NCBI RefSeq assembly: GCF_019399895.1
Contig: NC_091877.1
Location: 3,782,001 to 3,846,000, forward strand
DNA from: Cardiocondyla obscurior
Taxonomy: Eukaryota > Arthropoda > Insecta > Hymenoptera > Formicidae
Length of the DNA: 64,000 bases
Reading direction: 5' to 3'
The notes below the pieces were generated by a model that had not been told where the DNA came from, ran no database searches, and was given only the letters and a program-made list of their open reading frames with translations. Shown one piece after another: positions 21,479 through 32,110 of this stretch. Numbering within the stretch: the stretch's first letter is position 1; each line of letters begins with the position of its first letter. A program made the position numbers and the translations under genes.

Positions 21479-21758
21479 TGTTACGCCCGGTATACGGAGC
21501 AGCGTGAAGCTGCCGGCTCGCTCCGAAGTCTCGGTTCCCCGTTGCCAGGGGAACGAGGATTATTATTATTTGTTAATTGACAGTTCTGCCCGTGCCTTGA
21601 ACTGGTGCAGTCGCTGTATCTCCTTGTTCTTATTAAACCGTTCGTTCTTTTTATAAGTCGTCTCTTTCTTTCGCGGAGCTCCGGCGCCGCGAGTTTGTGT
21701 GTGAGTGTGTGAGAGACGCGAACGCGGAAACGTCCGCCGACCCGTTCCCGGCGTAACA
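21479..21758 (+). repeat. 5' LTR of the gag-only element
   Basis: Direct copy of 23519-23798; the one difference seen is C against T near 21688/23728. Confidence 0.95.
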
Positions 21759-21761
21759 TTT

Positions 21762-21779
21762 TGGGGGCTCGTCCGGGAT
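21762..21779 (+). promoter_or_regulatory. Primer binding site, tRNA-Pro type
   Basis: TGGGGGCTCGTCCGGGAT, complementary to the 3' end of tRNA-Pro, three bases after the LTR. It overlaps the gag start codon. Confidence 0.85.
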
Positions 21780-22839
21780 GGCTACGCATGCGGCGAAGAG
21801 GAGGCGATCCCGTCAGGAGGATCCTGCTTCGTCTGAGGCGGCGGCGTTCGAGTCGCTTCGCCAGGAGATGCGTCAACTGCGGGTCGAGCAGGAACAGAGG
21901 GAGGAGAGTCTGCGAGCTGAGATTTGTCTGCGTGATGATGCGATCACGAGGATGCAGAGCCGAATATTGCAGCTAAGTCCCTCCAATAATTTTTCGCGCG
22001 TCTCCGGTGTTCTTCCGGCGGAGGGGGGCGCGAGTTTTGTTCCGGATGTCCCTCCGGTTGAGGGTGACGCGCGTTCCGTGTCCGGGCTGAATCTAAAGTT
22101 AGACACATATGACGGTTCCGTTCCGTTGCGGGAGTTCTTTTCCCAATTTGATTTAATCGCTCGGGCGAAGCAGTGGGGACAGGAGGCGAGAACTGTTGCC
22201 CTTGTTTCTTGTCTTCGGGGTAGAGCGCGTTCGGTTCTTTGTTCTTTTCAAGATTCCGAGGGCATGGGTTACGCGGAGCTAAGAGCAAAGCTCGAGTTGT
22301 GTTTCGGGGAGCCGCGGTCTTCTCAGAATTATTATTCGCTTTTCACAAATCGGAAACAGAAGGAGGGGGAAGATTTTGCTTCTTTTGGGACGGAATTAGA
22401 GCGGTTGTCTCAATTAGCTTATCCAGAATGTCCCTATGAGGTACGGGACAAGATCGCTTGTGCTCAGTTTATTTCTGCGTTATTAGACGGTAGGGTTAAG
22501 AGAACGTTACAGTTAGAAGGAATTTCTTCACTTAAGAAGGCGATTGAGAGATCGAAAGTGATCGGGACGATTTTCGAAGAATCTTTTGATAGGAGAGTGT
22601 CAGGTTATCAGGGGCGCGCGAGTTCTTTTAGAAATTTTAATTCTTTTCGTTCGGAAAAGTCCAGGGGGGACGTTAAGGAAAACGAAGGGAAAGGGGAAAG
22701 TTCGGTTAATTCTAGGAAGTATAAAGGGAGTAAGTTTTCTCGGGAGACGAAGGGGGGGGCTCGAGGAGAGTGTTGGCTTTGCGGGAAGCCAGGACACTTC
22801 CAAAATCAGTGCCCCACCCGTAAGGGAAACTCGGAATAG
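21778..22839 (+). CDS. Gypsy-like Gag with one CCHC zinc knuckle
   Basis: A 353-residue open frame, ATG overlapping the primer site. The N-terminal 65 residues are a charged coiled coil (LRQEMRQLRVEQEQREESLR). The middle is a Ty3/gypsy-type capsid region (LDTYDGSVPLREFFSQFDLI; FASFGTELERLSQLAYPE). The C-terminus is basic and ends in one knuckle, CWLCGKPGHFQNQC (about residue 331). It packages the element RNA into particles. The frame is intact and ends TAG at 22839; protease coding resumes in the same frame about 100 bases later. With no pol, this copy could move only with help from a relative. Confidence 0.9.
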   Translation: MATHAAKRRRSRQEDPASSEAAAFESLRQEMRQLRVEQEQREESLRAEICLRDDAITRMQSRILQLSPSNNFSRVSGVLPAEGGASFVPDVPPVEGDARSVSGLNLKLDTYDGSVPLREFFSQFDLIARAKQWGQEARTVALVSCLRGRARSVLCSFQDSEGMGYAELRAKLELCFGEPRSSQNYYSLFTNRKQKEGEDFASFGTELERLSQLAYPECPYEVRDKIACAQFISALLDGRVKRTLQLEGISSLKKAIERSKVIGTIFEESFDRRVSGYQGRASSFRNFNSFRSEKSRGDVKENEGKGESSVNSRKYKGSKFSRETKGGARGECWLCGKPGHFQNQCPTRKGNSE

Positions 22840-22859
22840 TCGACCTCTTCGGGGGTCGG

Positions 22860-23010
22860 CTAAAGTAAAGGGGCCCCGAGAGAGTTGTTTTCCAGAAGAA
22901 TCGGTTATTCTTCACGTGATTTTTGTTTTGCAGGAAAAATTAATGGTAGGGAATGTAATTTCAGAGTTGACACGGGCTCTGATATTACTATTTTGAGTTC
23001 TAGTTTTTTT
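22860..23010 (+). pseudogene. Aspartic protease stub of the gag-only element
   Basis: The same frame as gag, after the gag TAG and a second stop, reads RDFCFAGKING then the active-site motif RVDTGSDITILSS at about 22963-23000, and stops at TGA soon after. From 23010 to 23518 only purine-rich non-coding DNA remains, so the rest of pol is deleted. Confidence 0.8.
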
Positions 23011-23518
23011 TGAAAGGGAAATAAAATAGATTTTGGGGGCCGTGTTTGTTTTTTTTTGGGGGGAGAAAATTGATTTTTCTTTGGAAACTGCTTTTCTTCT
23101 TTCTCTTTTGAGGAGGAGTTTAGCTGGACGGAGAGGAAGGAGATTTTTTCTTCAGGAGGAACGTGTTCCGCTCCGTTTCAAGATGAAGGAAAATTTTTCA
23201 TTAAGAAGACTGTTCTTCCCATGGTTTTTGATCTGTGGTTTTCCATGGGACGAAGGGCAAATGTCGGAACAGGAACTTGGGGAGACCTTGAGTCAGAGGG
23301 TCCACAGAAAGTTATGCCCCCCCCCTTGTTTGAAGATTTTAAGAGGAGCAGCGGAATCGGGCTGGGAGCCAAGGACGGAAGCATCTTCGCGCTGAGGAAG
23401 ATTCTTCGCGTCGCTTCGTGGAGTTCAGGAACTTGGACAGGAGTCCAAGGTGGAACAGGAAGCCACGGAGGCCCCCCCTGATTGTCGGGGCGACAATCTG
23501 GAGGAAGGGGGGGGGCAG

Positions 23519-23794
23519 TGTTACGCCCGGTATACGGAGCAGCGTGAAGCTGCCGGCTCGCTCCGAAGTCTCGGTTCCCCGTTGCCAGGGGAACGAGGAT
23601 TATTATTATTTGTTAATTGACAGTTCTGCCCGTGCCTTGAACTGGTGCAGTCGCTGTATCTCCTTGTTCTTATTAAACCGTTCGTTCTTTTTATAAGTCG
23701 TCTCTTTCTTTCGCGGAGCTCCGGCGCTGCGAGTTTGTGTGTGAGTGTGTGAGAGACGCGAACGCGGAAACGTCCGCCGACCCGTTCCCGGCGT

Positions 23795-23798
<4 letters not shown>
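23519..23798 (+). repeat. 3' LTR of the gag-only element
   Basis: Direct copy of 21479-21758. Confidence 0.95.

Positions 23799-23861
<63 letters not shown>
23799..23861. repeat. (AT)n run
   Basis: About 60 bases of alternating AT, continuous with the AT run left of the LTR element and matched inversely at about 29594-29640. Confidence 0.9.
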
Positions 23862-23864
<3 letters not shown>

Positions 23865-24209
23865 GGTGTCTCAGTCCATGTGTAAAATCCTATACAGATA
23901 GGTAGGTCTTAGGGAGATAAATAAAAAAGGTCTTTAACGTTTTGATAAATTCTCAATACTTATTAAAAAAAAAATTAATTTGTCTAGCGCAAGAGGACAA
24001 GGAAGCTATAGGTGAGTGAGCGCGATAGGCGACGGCGCCATTCGCCTGTCGCGCTCACTCGCCCGCAGCTTCCTTGTCGCTCTTGCGCTAGACAAATTAA
24101 TTTTTTTCTCAATAACGGTTGAGAATTTTACAAAATGTTAAAGAACTTTTTTATTTATCTCCCTAAGACCTATCTGTATAGGATTTTACACATGGGCTGA
24201 GACACCCTG
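23862..24209. mobile_element. Palindromic MITE, Tc1/mariner-like ends
   Basis: 348 bases, cagggtgtctcag...ctgagacaccctg, with almost the whole length self-complementary. Flanked by TA. A copy lies inverted at 29249-29593. Confidence 0.85.
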
Positions 24210-24497
24210 TATATCCTATCTGAAAAAGTGTGTGCACGTCTGAATTAGCTGAATCTCGATTCTATTGTTGCCTCTTAAAACCCATGCTGATTGGTTCTCT
24301 CTTGCTTGGCTTGCTTCTCGCCAAGCTAGAGAAAATGTCAGCTGTCAAAAAAGATGTTTTGAGGTTTGGTTTTGGCTATTTTTTAATTGCTATTTTCTTG
24401 AATTAATGCGCGCGCGCAGCGCGCGCCTGTATTGTTTTAGTATATGTATATTATATAAACATGCGTAGATATGTGTAAATATTTATATTGTACATAC

Positions 24498-24594
24498 CAT
24501 TTTGCTGCCGTTGTTGTGGCGGGTCCTGCTGCCGCTGCTGCTCCGACTGCTCCGCCGGCTGCTCCGGAGCCTTCGGCTCCTGTAGCCGTTGCTA

Positions 24595-24625
<31 letters not shown>

Positions 24626-24873
24626 GGCTATTGCTGTTGCTGTTGCTGTTGCTGGTGCTTATCCTGCACCAGCACACTTAATTGTTTTTTCATTTCTTGC
24701 AGTTGCAGCGAATTATGCTGATGCAACTGCAAGAGGTGCTTAATGATGCTATTATGTTCTTCCATGGGTGCTAAAAGATGTAGGAAATATTTATTAAACA
24801 ATTAATTTATAAACTTCTAATATACTTAACATAAAGTTATTGTGTACTTACTTGTTATATTGCACTCTGACAT
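24498..24873 (-). pseudogene. Inverted copy of the hAT 2 Q-rich gene
   Basis: Exon 1 runs from ATG at 24873 with donor gtaagt; exon 2 is 24770-24498. It mirrors 28585-28960 in the inverted arm and carries the same two TAG codons inside the Gln tract. No transposase lies beside it, so it is part of the duplicated arm, not of a second full hAT. Confidence 0.6.
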
Positions 24874-25188
24874 TTTATGTTGACAAGATTACGTCAATAA
24901 TGTCATGCATTATACACCTGTCATAGACTCATAGATGCATAATAGATGTAGATCGATAATCAATTGTCGCCATCTGTAGATTTTTTTCTTAAAATGCATA
25001 CTGAGGCGCGAATAAAAACCGCGAGTAACGTGACGCAACGCTATGATCCGTGGCAAAAAATCGATCAACTTTTGTTTACATCCGTAAATTATCTGCCTGT
25101 TTATATGAGGTTAGAGATTTTATTAATAAAACAAAGTACACTCACATATACACAAAAACCACATACACAGAGAAATTTTTTACGCTTT

Positions 25189-25330
25189 CGAGCGGTAGAC
25201 AAAAACAAATATACATCTACCGACTCTTTCTATCTTGATCCAGCGACTTGCGACTGACTTGGCTTTTGGTTCACGCTGCCGATGTATAATGCCCGACTGG
25301 CGACTGATACGATCGCTCAGACTCGGAGAT
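25189..25330. repeat. Extra copy of the arm sequence
   Basis: gagcggtagac through ctgccgatgtataatg repeats sequence at 18504-18597 plus 21210-21225 and, inverted, at about 29880-29990. It shows the intact target into which the solo LTR inserted. Confidence 0.75.
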
Positions 25331-25725
25331 TAGCGCACGAGTGTTTAATATACGTAATAATTATAAATAAAAAATACTTTGTTAATAAAGTAATAAATAT
25401 ATTATATAAAAAACCACTCTTGGCCAATATGTATGCTTCAAGTAATAAAAATTCTTGTATAAAAAATTAACATTTATAAAATACAATATTTACAATTAAA
25501 TGTAACAAATGTAATAGTTATAATTTTATTTTATTTAATCACAACATACATATTGTTGCTCAACGGAAACCGCGAGAAGGTGATGGTCTTTTTCATCAGT
25601 AAGAAAATGTATAAAATTGTTTTTTTTTAACAATTTTGTACATTTTCTTGTGTATTTGTATGTAAATATGTAAATGTGTGTGTGTGTGTGCGTGTTTGTA
25701 AATGAGAAATTTTTTTTAATCTTAA
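25331..25725. other. AT-rich left part of the hAT 2 region
   Basis: No gene seen; contains a GT-rich run near 25675. The left terminus of hAT 2 should be here but no inverted-repeat end was identified. Confidence 0.4.
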
Positions 25726-25916
25726 TTGCATAAGCGTGATGTCATTTCTGACAAAATTTTTTACACGCTCAACTGCGTAAGCGTGATGTCATTTACTGAC
25801 AAAATTTCTTACACGCTCAACTGCGTAAGCGTGATGTCATTTACTGACAAAATTTCTTACACGCTCAACTGCGTAAACGTGATGTCATTTACTGACAAAA
25901 TTTCTTACACGCTTAT
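25726..25916 (+). repeat. hAT 2 subterminal tandem repeats
   Basis: Four copies of about 50 bases with the core gcgtaagcgtgatgtcattt and an inverted echo (acacgc). Same position relative to the transposase as the array in hAT 1, with unrelated sequence. Confidence 0.8.
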
Positions 25917-25951
25917 TAATATACTATCTTTAACTTGAAAATTTAATACTT

Positions 25952-28210
25952 TTACATTGCAAACGAGGGACCAGCAGTATCATCCGCAACATGTAGTGTT
26001 AATGCACAACGATCTTTTTTATTACTCTTATATAATTTATCGTTAGACATTAAAAACAAATGTTTATTTTCAATTGTCATGTGTAAGAATGTTTTCCCTC
26101 TTGCTTTTAAAGCAGATTTACAAACGCAACTGGCATTGACTGTTGTTGCCAAAAGTTTATTGCGTTTTTTAGTTTTTAAATCGCTTAAAAGAGAAAACAT
26201 TCTCTCAGGATCAGCATTGGAATTTGGCAGTGACCGAACGGTATTAATAACGTGTCGTAAATTAGGATATTTTTCAATATTATATGAGTTCTTGAGTTGT
26301 AAAATTTCTTTCCATATATTGTCAAAATTTAATTTTGATAGGCTTTGTTTCTTTTCCATCGTTAAATCTGATGGTAAAGCAAGCCATTCTTTTTTTAAAC
26401 CATTTTCGTCACAACCGCCAAGAATTTTACTAATAAAAGATACATCGTTAAATGTACTTTGTCTATTAGTATTGAATAAACTTAAAAAAGGTCTAAATAC
26501 TTGTAATTTATGTAAAAAACTGTTATTAATAGGTAACCTATTACGAATTTCTTCTGCAGCAGTTATATAGAATGCCAAACATCTCTCTCTAATTGATGTG
26601 GCAATATCAATATCACCTTGCATTTGTAATTCGTTTAAATATTTTTCACATGCTGTTCCTAACTTAATTTCCAAAATACTTTTTTGATTATCCTTTAAAG
26701 AAAAGTTAATATTTGGAGAAAATGGTTTTAAATAATCATCTTTTAAGAAATTTCGACATATTTGAAAAAGAATTTGTACCAATTGCGGTTGCAATAAATG
26801 GATTCTAGTTTCTATCGCTTGAAAAAAAGCGTTAAATAAATTGAAAAAATGTAAAACAAATTTTTAAAATAACAAATAAGCTTTTACTTCTACATTGTTC
26901 ATTAAAGACAATAAATGTTGTGCTAAATTATTTTTTTCAGTAACATATAATTCATTTAAAAAATGTTGAATTGTGTCCCAAGATTCCAGGAGTCTTTCTA
27001 CACATGAGTGGTAAGAAAGCTATCGCGTTTCGCATAATTTTAGAATTTTGTAAATATTTTCTTGAAAACATTCACAAAATTCTTCAAAAATAGCCGAACG
27101 TTTGGGGCTGTTGTTAATAAAAGTCGTAATTTTTTTAATAAATTCGTCGCAAATTTGAGGAATTTGACGACATGCTGCATTTGCCACTAATGCTATGGAA
27201 TGACAAGGACATGGTAATGTTAATACATGTGGACAGAATTTTTCTAATTTAGTTTTAAATGAAGAATGTTTCCCTATCTTGACTGCAGCATTATCGCGTG
27301 ATAAGGAAACAATATTTAAAAAAGGAATTTGTAATTTCCACATTTCACGCTTGAAAGCGTCAAATAATTTTTCCGCGCTGGAATCTTTAGCATCTATATT
27401 CATTAACGTTACTAACTGGGAACGAATATTTAATGTTTCTGAATCTACGTATCTAACAAAAAAAGTCATCCATTTTTTATTACAAATATCGGATGTTTCA
27501 TCGATAAATATTAAAAATTTGGTATTTTGAAGTTTTTCGACGACACATTCCGTCTCTACCGGATATAAAACATTTGTAATAATACTTTTACATTTTGTTC
27601 GACTCATTTTCATACTTTCTAAAATTTTTGGTTCTTTTCCTATTTCTTGAAATAGGCAAAGAATATCTTTTGCCGTTTGATGAAGAATGTTTTTCTCAAC
27701 AATTAAAGCGGCATATCTGATTTCCGCAGATTTTCTTCGCTCATCAAACGATAAATGTGAGTCATTGCCATATTCAATTTGAACCGTATTTGTCATTTTT
27801 TTACTTTTGTCGACATGTTTCTTACATTGTGCGTGACGATAGATTTCTGATAAACCACCAATTATTGATTTATCATAAATCAAACAAAAAAATAAACTTG
27901 AGTCATTAGGTACTTCGCGTAACCAACATTTAAAATCTTCTATATCTAACCATTTTTCTTGAAATAATTTTTTCTTTGGAATGTTCTTTAATTTATTATT
28001 ACTACTAGCACCTAATGACCATTGTTCTTGTTTTTTGTAAAATGCAGAATGTGAATGTCTTGTAATAGAAGAACACGAAAAATTTTTATTACAAATACTA
28101 CAATAAAATAATGATGTGTCGGATGATACTTTTGCTACCCAATATTTGTACCGCTCATCATTGAGCCAAGTGTCGATAAATTTTCGCTTTCGCGGTTTTA
28201 AATTTTCCAT
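25952..28210 (-). pseudogene. hAT 2 transposase, two nonsense codons
   Basis: One frame of about 752 residues reads from ATG 28210 to 25952, interrupted by TAG at 27020-27022 (replacing the Trp of the DTRW motif) and a TAA about 60 codons later in the gap to 26795. Two BED-like fingers (CSICNKNFSCSS...H; FFCLIYDKS...H) precede a DNA-binding region, the RNase H-like core (FIDETSDICNKKWM; SRDNAAVKIGKH) and the hAT dimerisation block (PNSNADPERMFSLLSDLKTK). Same architecture as hAT 1, clearly diverged. Cut-and-paste transposase; this copy is dead by two point changes only. Confidence 0.9.
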
Positions 28211-28267
28211 AATAAATTTTTGGTAAATAAAATAATAAATTAAATTTCAAAATTAAAACATTAATAA

Positions 28268-28832
28268 AAAAAGCGTAAAAAATTTCTCTGTGTATGTGGT
28301 TTTTGTGTATATGTGAGTGTACTTTGTTTTATTAATAAAATTTCTAACCTCATATAAACAGGCAGATAATTTACGGATGTAAACAAAAGTTGATCGATTT
28401 TTTGCCACGGATCATAGCGTTGCGTCACGTTACTCGCGGTTTTTATTCGCGCCTCAGTATGCATTTTAAGAAAAAAATCTACAGATGGCGACAATTGATT
28501 ATCGATCTACATCTATTATGCATCTATGAGTCTATGACAGGTGTATAATGCATGACATTATTGACGTAATCTTGTCAACATAAAATGTCAGAGTGCAATA
28601 TAACAAGTAAGTACACAATAACTTTATGTTAAGTATATTAGAAGTTTATAAATTAATTGTTTAATAAATATTTCCTACATCTTTTAGCACCCATGGAAGA
28701 ACATAATAGCATCATTAAGCACCTCTTGCAGTTGCATCAGCATAATTCGCTGCAACTGCAAGAAATGAAAAAACAATTAAGTGTGCTGGTGCAGGATAAG
28801 CACCAGCAACAGCAACAGCAACAGCAATAGCC

Positions 28833-28863
<31 letters not shown>

Positions 28864-29248
28864 TAGCAACGGCTACAGGAGCCGAAGGCTCCGGAGCAGC
28901 CGGCGGAGCAGTCGGAGCAGCAGCGGCAGCAGGACCCGCCACAACAACGGCAGCAAAATGGTATGTACAATATAAATATTTACACATATCTACGCATGTT
29001 TATATAATATACATATACTAAAACAATACAGGCGCGCGCTGCGCGCGCGCATTAATTCAAGAAAATAGCAATTAAAAAATAGCCAAAACCAAACCTCAAA
29101 ACATCTTTTTTGACAGCTGACATTTTCTCTAGCTTGGCGAGAAGCAAGCCAAGCAAGAGAGAACCAATCAGCATGGGTTTTAAGAGGCAACAATAGAATC
29201 GAGATTCAGCTAATTCAGACGTGCACACACTTTTTCAGATAGGATATA
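28268..29248 (-). repeat. Right inner arm of the composite inverted repeat
   Basis: Nearly identical to the reverse complement of 24210-25188. The match ends 57 bases before the transposase start codon, so the duplication took only the hAT 2 flank and its Q-rich gene. Confidence 0.85.
28585..28960 (+). pseudogene. Q-rich accessory gene of hAT 2
   Basis: Divergent from the transposase, 375 bases away. Exon 1 (28585-28606, MSECNIT, donor gtaagt) and exon 2 (28688-28960, donor gtatgt) match the hAT 1 gene in layout and phase. A leucine-rich helix (MEEHNSIIKHLLQLHQHN) is followed by a Gln tract of CAG codons. Two TAG codons, one base from CAG, interrupt the tract. A third exon may start at the tacag acceptor near 29030. 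Function unknown. Confidence 0.6.
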
Positions 29249-29591
29249 CAGGGTGTCTCAGCCCATGTGTAAAATCCTATACAGATAGGTAGGTCTTAGG
29301 GAGATAAATAAAAAAGTTCTTTAACATTTTGTAAAATTCTCAACCGTTATTGAGAAAAAAATTAATTTGTCTAGCGCAAGAGCGACAAGGAAGCTGCGGG
29401 CGAGTGAGCGCGACAGGCGAATGGCGCCGTCGCCTATCGCGCTCACTCACCTATAGCTTCCTTGTCCTCTTGCGCTAGACAAATTAATTTTTTTTTTAAT
29501 AAGTATTGAGAATTTATCAAAACGTTAAAGACCTTTTTTATTTATCTCCCTAAGACCTACCTATCTGTATAGGATTTTACACATGGACTGA

Positions 29592-29593
<2 letters not shown>
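29249..29593. mobile_element. Palindromic MITE, copy with damaged end
   Basis: Inverted copy of 23862-24209; its distal ccctg end has been replaced by an AT repeat. Confidence 0.8.
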
Positions 29594-29639
<46 letters not shown>

Positions 29640-30385
29640 TATATTTTTATTTTTTAGTTCAATCTGTAAGACGCGGTGGCGGACGAGCGCGCGCCAAATT
29701 TTATAACCAAAGAGCCGGATTGACCCGTTATTCTTACCGGAGAAGGGGAAGAGGGAGAGAAAAAGGAATTATTAATGTTAATAATTATTATTATAATTAA
29801 AAAATTTTCTGTTTAATTTTATGTTTATTTAATATTTCCTTAATCCCCTGCACTCTTTTCTAAGCGGTCGCATTATTATACATCGGCAGCGTGAACCGAT
29901 AGCCGAGTCTGTCGCAAGTCGCTAGATCAAGATAGAAAGAGTCGGTAGATGTATATTTGTTTTTGTCTACCGCTCGAAGCTTGCCGAGCTGTTTACCGTA
30001 CACGAACGTGCCTCTGGCTTGATGCGCGGGAGTTCATCCCCACCACCGGCGTGCTGCAAAAACCCACAGCCTGGCATCACTGACATTGACTCTGCCCCAG
30101 CTTATCGATTGGCTGATTTCTTTTTCGGCGGGTCTAGTGAAGGTAAGAGACACGGATTGGGGGGAAGGAGAGATCGGACAATCGCTAAGCGACGAAAAAG
30201 CTGGGGCAGAGTCAATGCTGTTAGGCGTGGATCGTTTCTATGAGCGCGCTCTTATTCGCTCGGTTATAAAAATTCATATAAATGTTAAGATCGTGAATTC
30301 GACAAATTGATGCTAAACTTTTCTAAATATATTCTTAATGTCTACCTACACCCGAGAGATTTTCCGCATTTCTCGGGACACCCTG
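29640..30385 (-). repeat. Right outer arm of the composite inverted repeat
   Basis: Reverse complement of 21210-21478 and 18205-18597. It carries one extra hairpin insertion near 30085-30215 (stem ttgactctgccccagctt) in place of the short stem at 18371-18402. Confidence 0.75.
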
Positions 30386-30523
30386 TATATATATATTTTT
30401 TTAAAATTAAAGTATGGGAATAATTGTGTTTGCCAAATTTTATTTCACCGCGTGTAACTACATAACATTACGCAAATATTTTATGAGAAAATTTTAAGTG
30501 TTAATTGTTTGTATAGGTGTCAG

Positions 30524-30865
30524 TTCAGCGGTCACATTATTGTTAGGATTGTGGCCTTTTGTGCAATAAAATTGATTCAAACGTTTATGTACTCTTGGTA
30601 CGGAACTGTCCTCACAAATGCAGTAAGTTTTAATAATTTACTAAAATGATAATTGATAAAGATCCATTATTATTTTAGAGAATTATTTTGCGCATACATG
30701 TAATATGTTTAGAGCAATGACTTTCGCATGGAAATATATTTTGGTGATTGGACTAATTCTAAACTCGATCGGCACTTGAGAGCGAACATTATTCTTATAA
30801 TGATGCAAAAACCTATAGCCATAAATGCATTTTATGTTCCCGTAAACGTAGTCATGTTCACTAAC
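30524..30865 (+). pseudogene. Odorant receptor pseudogene 1, exons 3 and 4
   Basis: Exon 3 (30524-30622, acceptor ggtgtcag, donor gtaagt) reads RIVAFCAIKLIQTFMYSWYG. Exon 4 (30713-30865, donor gtaagt) reads RLDRH-like SKLDRHLRANIILIMMQKPI. Both align codon for codon with exons 3 and 4 of the intact receptor and keep phase-0 introns. They continue exons 1-2 at 16385-17383; about 13 kb of nested elements now fill the intron between. Confidence 0.85.
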
Positions 30866-31406
30866 GTAAGTAATAAAATTGTAACTAAATAAATAATTTA
30901 ATTTGAAATTCATGAATGATTAATAATTTCTATAAATTATTTATTTTATTTCTTCTAAATATAAAAGTATCCCTTAGTTAACTAATGATATTTAGAGTAA
31001 TATACAGGGTATCCCAGACATAACGAAGAATACTGGGAGAATAAATAAAACTAATTGAGACGAGTAGAAAAGTCCAGTACCATTTTGCAAAATTCTCAAC
31101 CGTTATTGAGAAAAAAATTAAAATGTATAAATTGTATAGGCGTAAGAGCGACAAGTAAGCTACGCGTGAGTGAGCGTGACAAGCGACGGCGGCATTCCTA
31201 GCCATTCTTCTGTCGCGCTCATTCACGTGTAGCTTCCTTGTCGCTCTTACGCCTATACAATTTATACATTTTAATTTTTTTTTCAATAACGTGTTACTTC
31301 CGAAATTGTTTTTCTTTCGTATTTTATTTTATTCAGGAATTAATAGATAATGAGAGGGAGGTTTTAAAGAAAAATATATGTATGTGTGTTAATTTTAACT
31401 ATTTAT

Positions 31407-31829
31407 TTAAATCTTCATGAGCCAATTCCATTTATCATTTATCTGTCGGCTACTTCTTTGTATAACAGTGCCTACTGGCGTTCCGGTTTTGGGAGCCTGG
31501 GGAATAGGCAGAACAGGCGTTGGTTTGATTACGCGAACGCGTTGTTTAAACTCTTCGATCCGAGTTATTTGCGGTAGTGATGGTGCGGAGGGTCGCGGAG
31601 GAGGTATCTCTAATAGTTGTGCGGGGGGTCGCGGAGGAGGGACCGCTGGCGGCGCGGTATTTGTAATTCGTGGCGGAGATTTATATCCTGCAGGAGCCGG
31701 CGTGGGCCCTATCGGGAAAACGGCCGGATTGAACACCCCTGGTGTTTTGAAATTTCGTAGGAGCTGTCGCGCTTTTTCCCGTCGCCCTGCGCGACAAGAT
31801 CTCCGGCCCCTATGTCTCTTCTTGGTTGT
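31407..31829 (-). CDS. LTR-internal ORF b, proline-rich exon
   Basis: Open for 140 codons from an acceptor-like site (ttaattatag) at 31830 to a stop at 31407. Arg/Lys-rich start (KKRHRGRRSCRAGRREKARQ), then proline-rich (PPPRPPAQLLEIPPPRPSAP), then a basic tail. It has no ATG at its head, so it would need splicing from an upstream exon. Unknown function. Confidence 0.42.
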   Translation of the reverse strand, partial: TTKKRHRGRRSCRAGRREKARQLLRNFKTPGVFNPAVFPIGPTPAPAGYKSPPRITNTAPPAVPPPRPPAQLLEIPPPRPSAPSLPQITRIEEFKQRVRVIKPTPVLPIPQAPKTGTPVGTVIQRSSRQINDKWNWLMKI

Positions 31830-31918
31830 CTATAATTAAATGCGGAAATGAATTGAATGCTTTCTTTTTAGAATTTTATAAATGTTTAATATTGAAAGAA
31901 GAAAAGTTGTGATTTTAA

Positions 31919-32110
31919 TTAATTGTTTATCATGTCGTTGATTTGTCTCCTTATTTTCGCCTGTGTTTCGATAGGCAATTTATATACCCATGCCCAGAGA
32001 TTTCCCTTTTTCCTAGTGCTTACTGTCGGTTTAAAGAGAGGCGGAGCAGGGGTCTCTAGTTGATATGGAGTCCATTGGGCGTTATATCTTGATACTGATT
32101 TGTTATTCAT
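31919..32110 (-). CDS. LTR-internal ORF a, 63 residues
   Basis: Starts ATG at 32110 immediately after an acceptor-like aaaattttag, reading MNNKSVSRYNAQWTPYQLE and ending with a basic helix (ETQAKIRRQINDMINN). It is placed like the ORFs in the other long LTRs. No recognised domain. Small, so it may be chance, but the ATG directly at an acceptor supports it. Confidence 0.4.
   Translation of the reverse strand: MNNKSVSRYNAQWTPYQLETPAPPLFKPTVSTRKKGNLWAWVYKLPIETQAKIRRQINDMINN

Larger units (their letters stand above)
21479..23798 (+). mobile_element. Gag-only gypsy-like LTR retrotransposon, young
   Basis: Two 280-base LTRs (TGTTACGCCC...GGCGTAACA) differ at about one base, so insertion is recent. 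The interior has a tRNA-Pro primer site, an intact gag and a protease stub, but no reverse transcriptase or integrase; it looks internally deleted. A polypurine-rich run precedes the 3' LTR (near 23500). The target is an AT dinucleotide run, so the duplication cannot be set exactly. Confidence 0.92.
18205..30385. repeat. Composite inverted repeat, arms split by nested insertions
   Basis: The outer ends match inversely: 18205 begins cagggtgtcccgcaaaatgc and 30385 ends its reverse complement. Matching arm pieces are 18205-18597 plus 21210-21478 on the left and about 29640-30385 on the right, then 23862-25188 on the left and 28268-29593 on the right. The left arm is interrupted by a solo LTR (18598-21209) and an LTR element (21479-23798). 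The centre holds the second hAT transposase. It is best explained by inverted duplication of nested elements; an assembly-made hairpin cannot be excluded, though the arms differ at many bases. Confidence 0.8.

Noticed and set aside
21762..21779. Contamination by a murine retrovirus, whose primer site is the same tRNA-Pro sequence
   Set aside because: Tracts beside it are insect gypsy-like Gag and LTRs; tRNA-Pro is conserved, so the primer site alone says nothing about origin.
24471..24743. Ala/Pro-rich or Cys-rich proteins opposite the Q-rich gene (also 28715-28987)
   Set aside because: They are other-frame readings of the CAG tract; the spliced Q-rich gene explains the sequence better.
9516..28210. 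Stop-codon reassignment, because several stops replace tryptophan as TAG
   Set aside because: Intact neighbours (odorant receptor 3, RT, Gag) use standard stops, and other lesions are TAA, TGA and frame changes; ordinary decay suffices.
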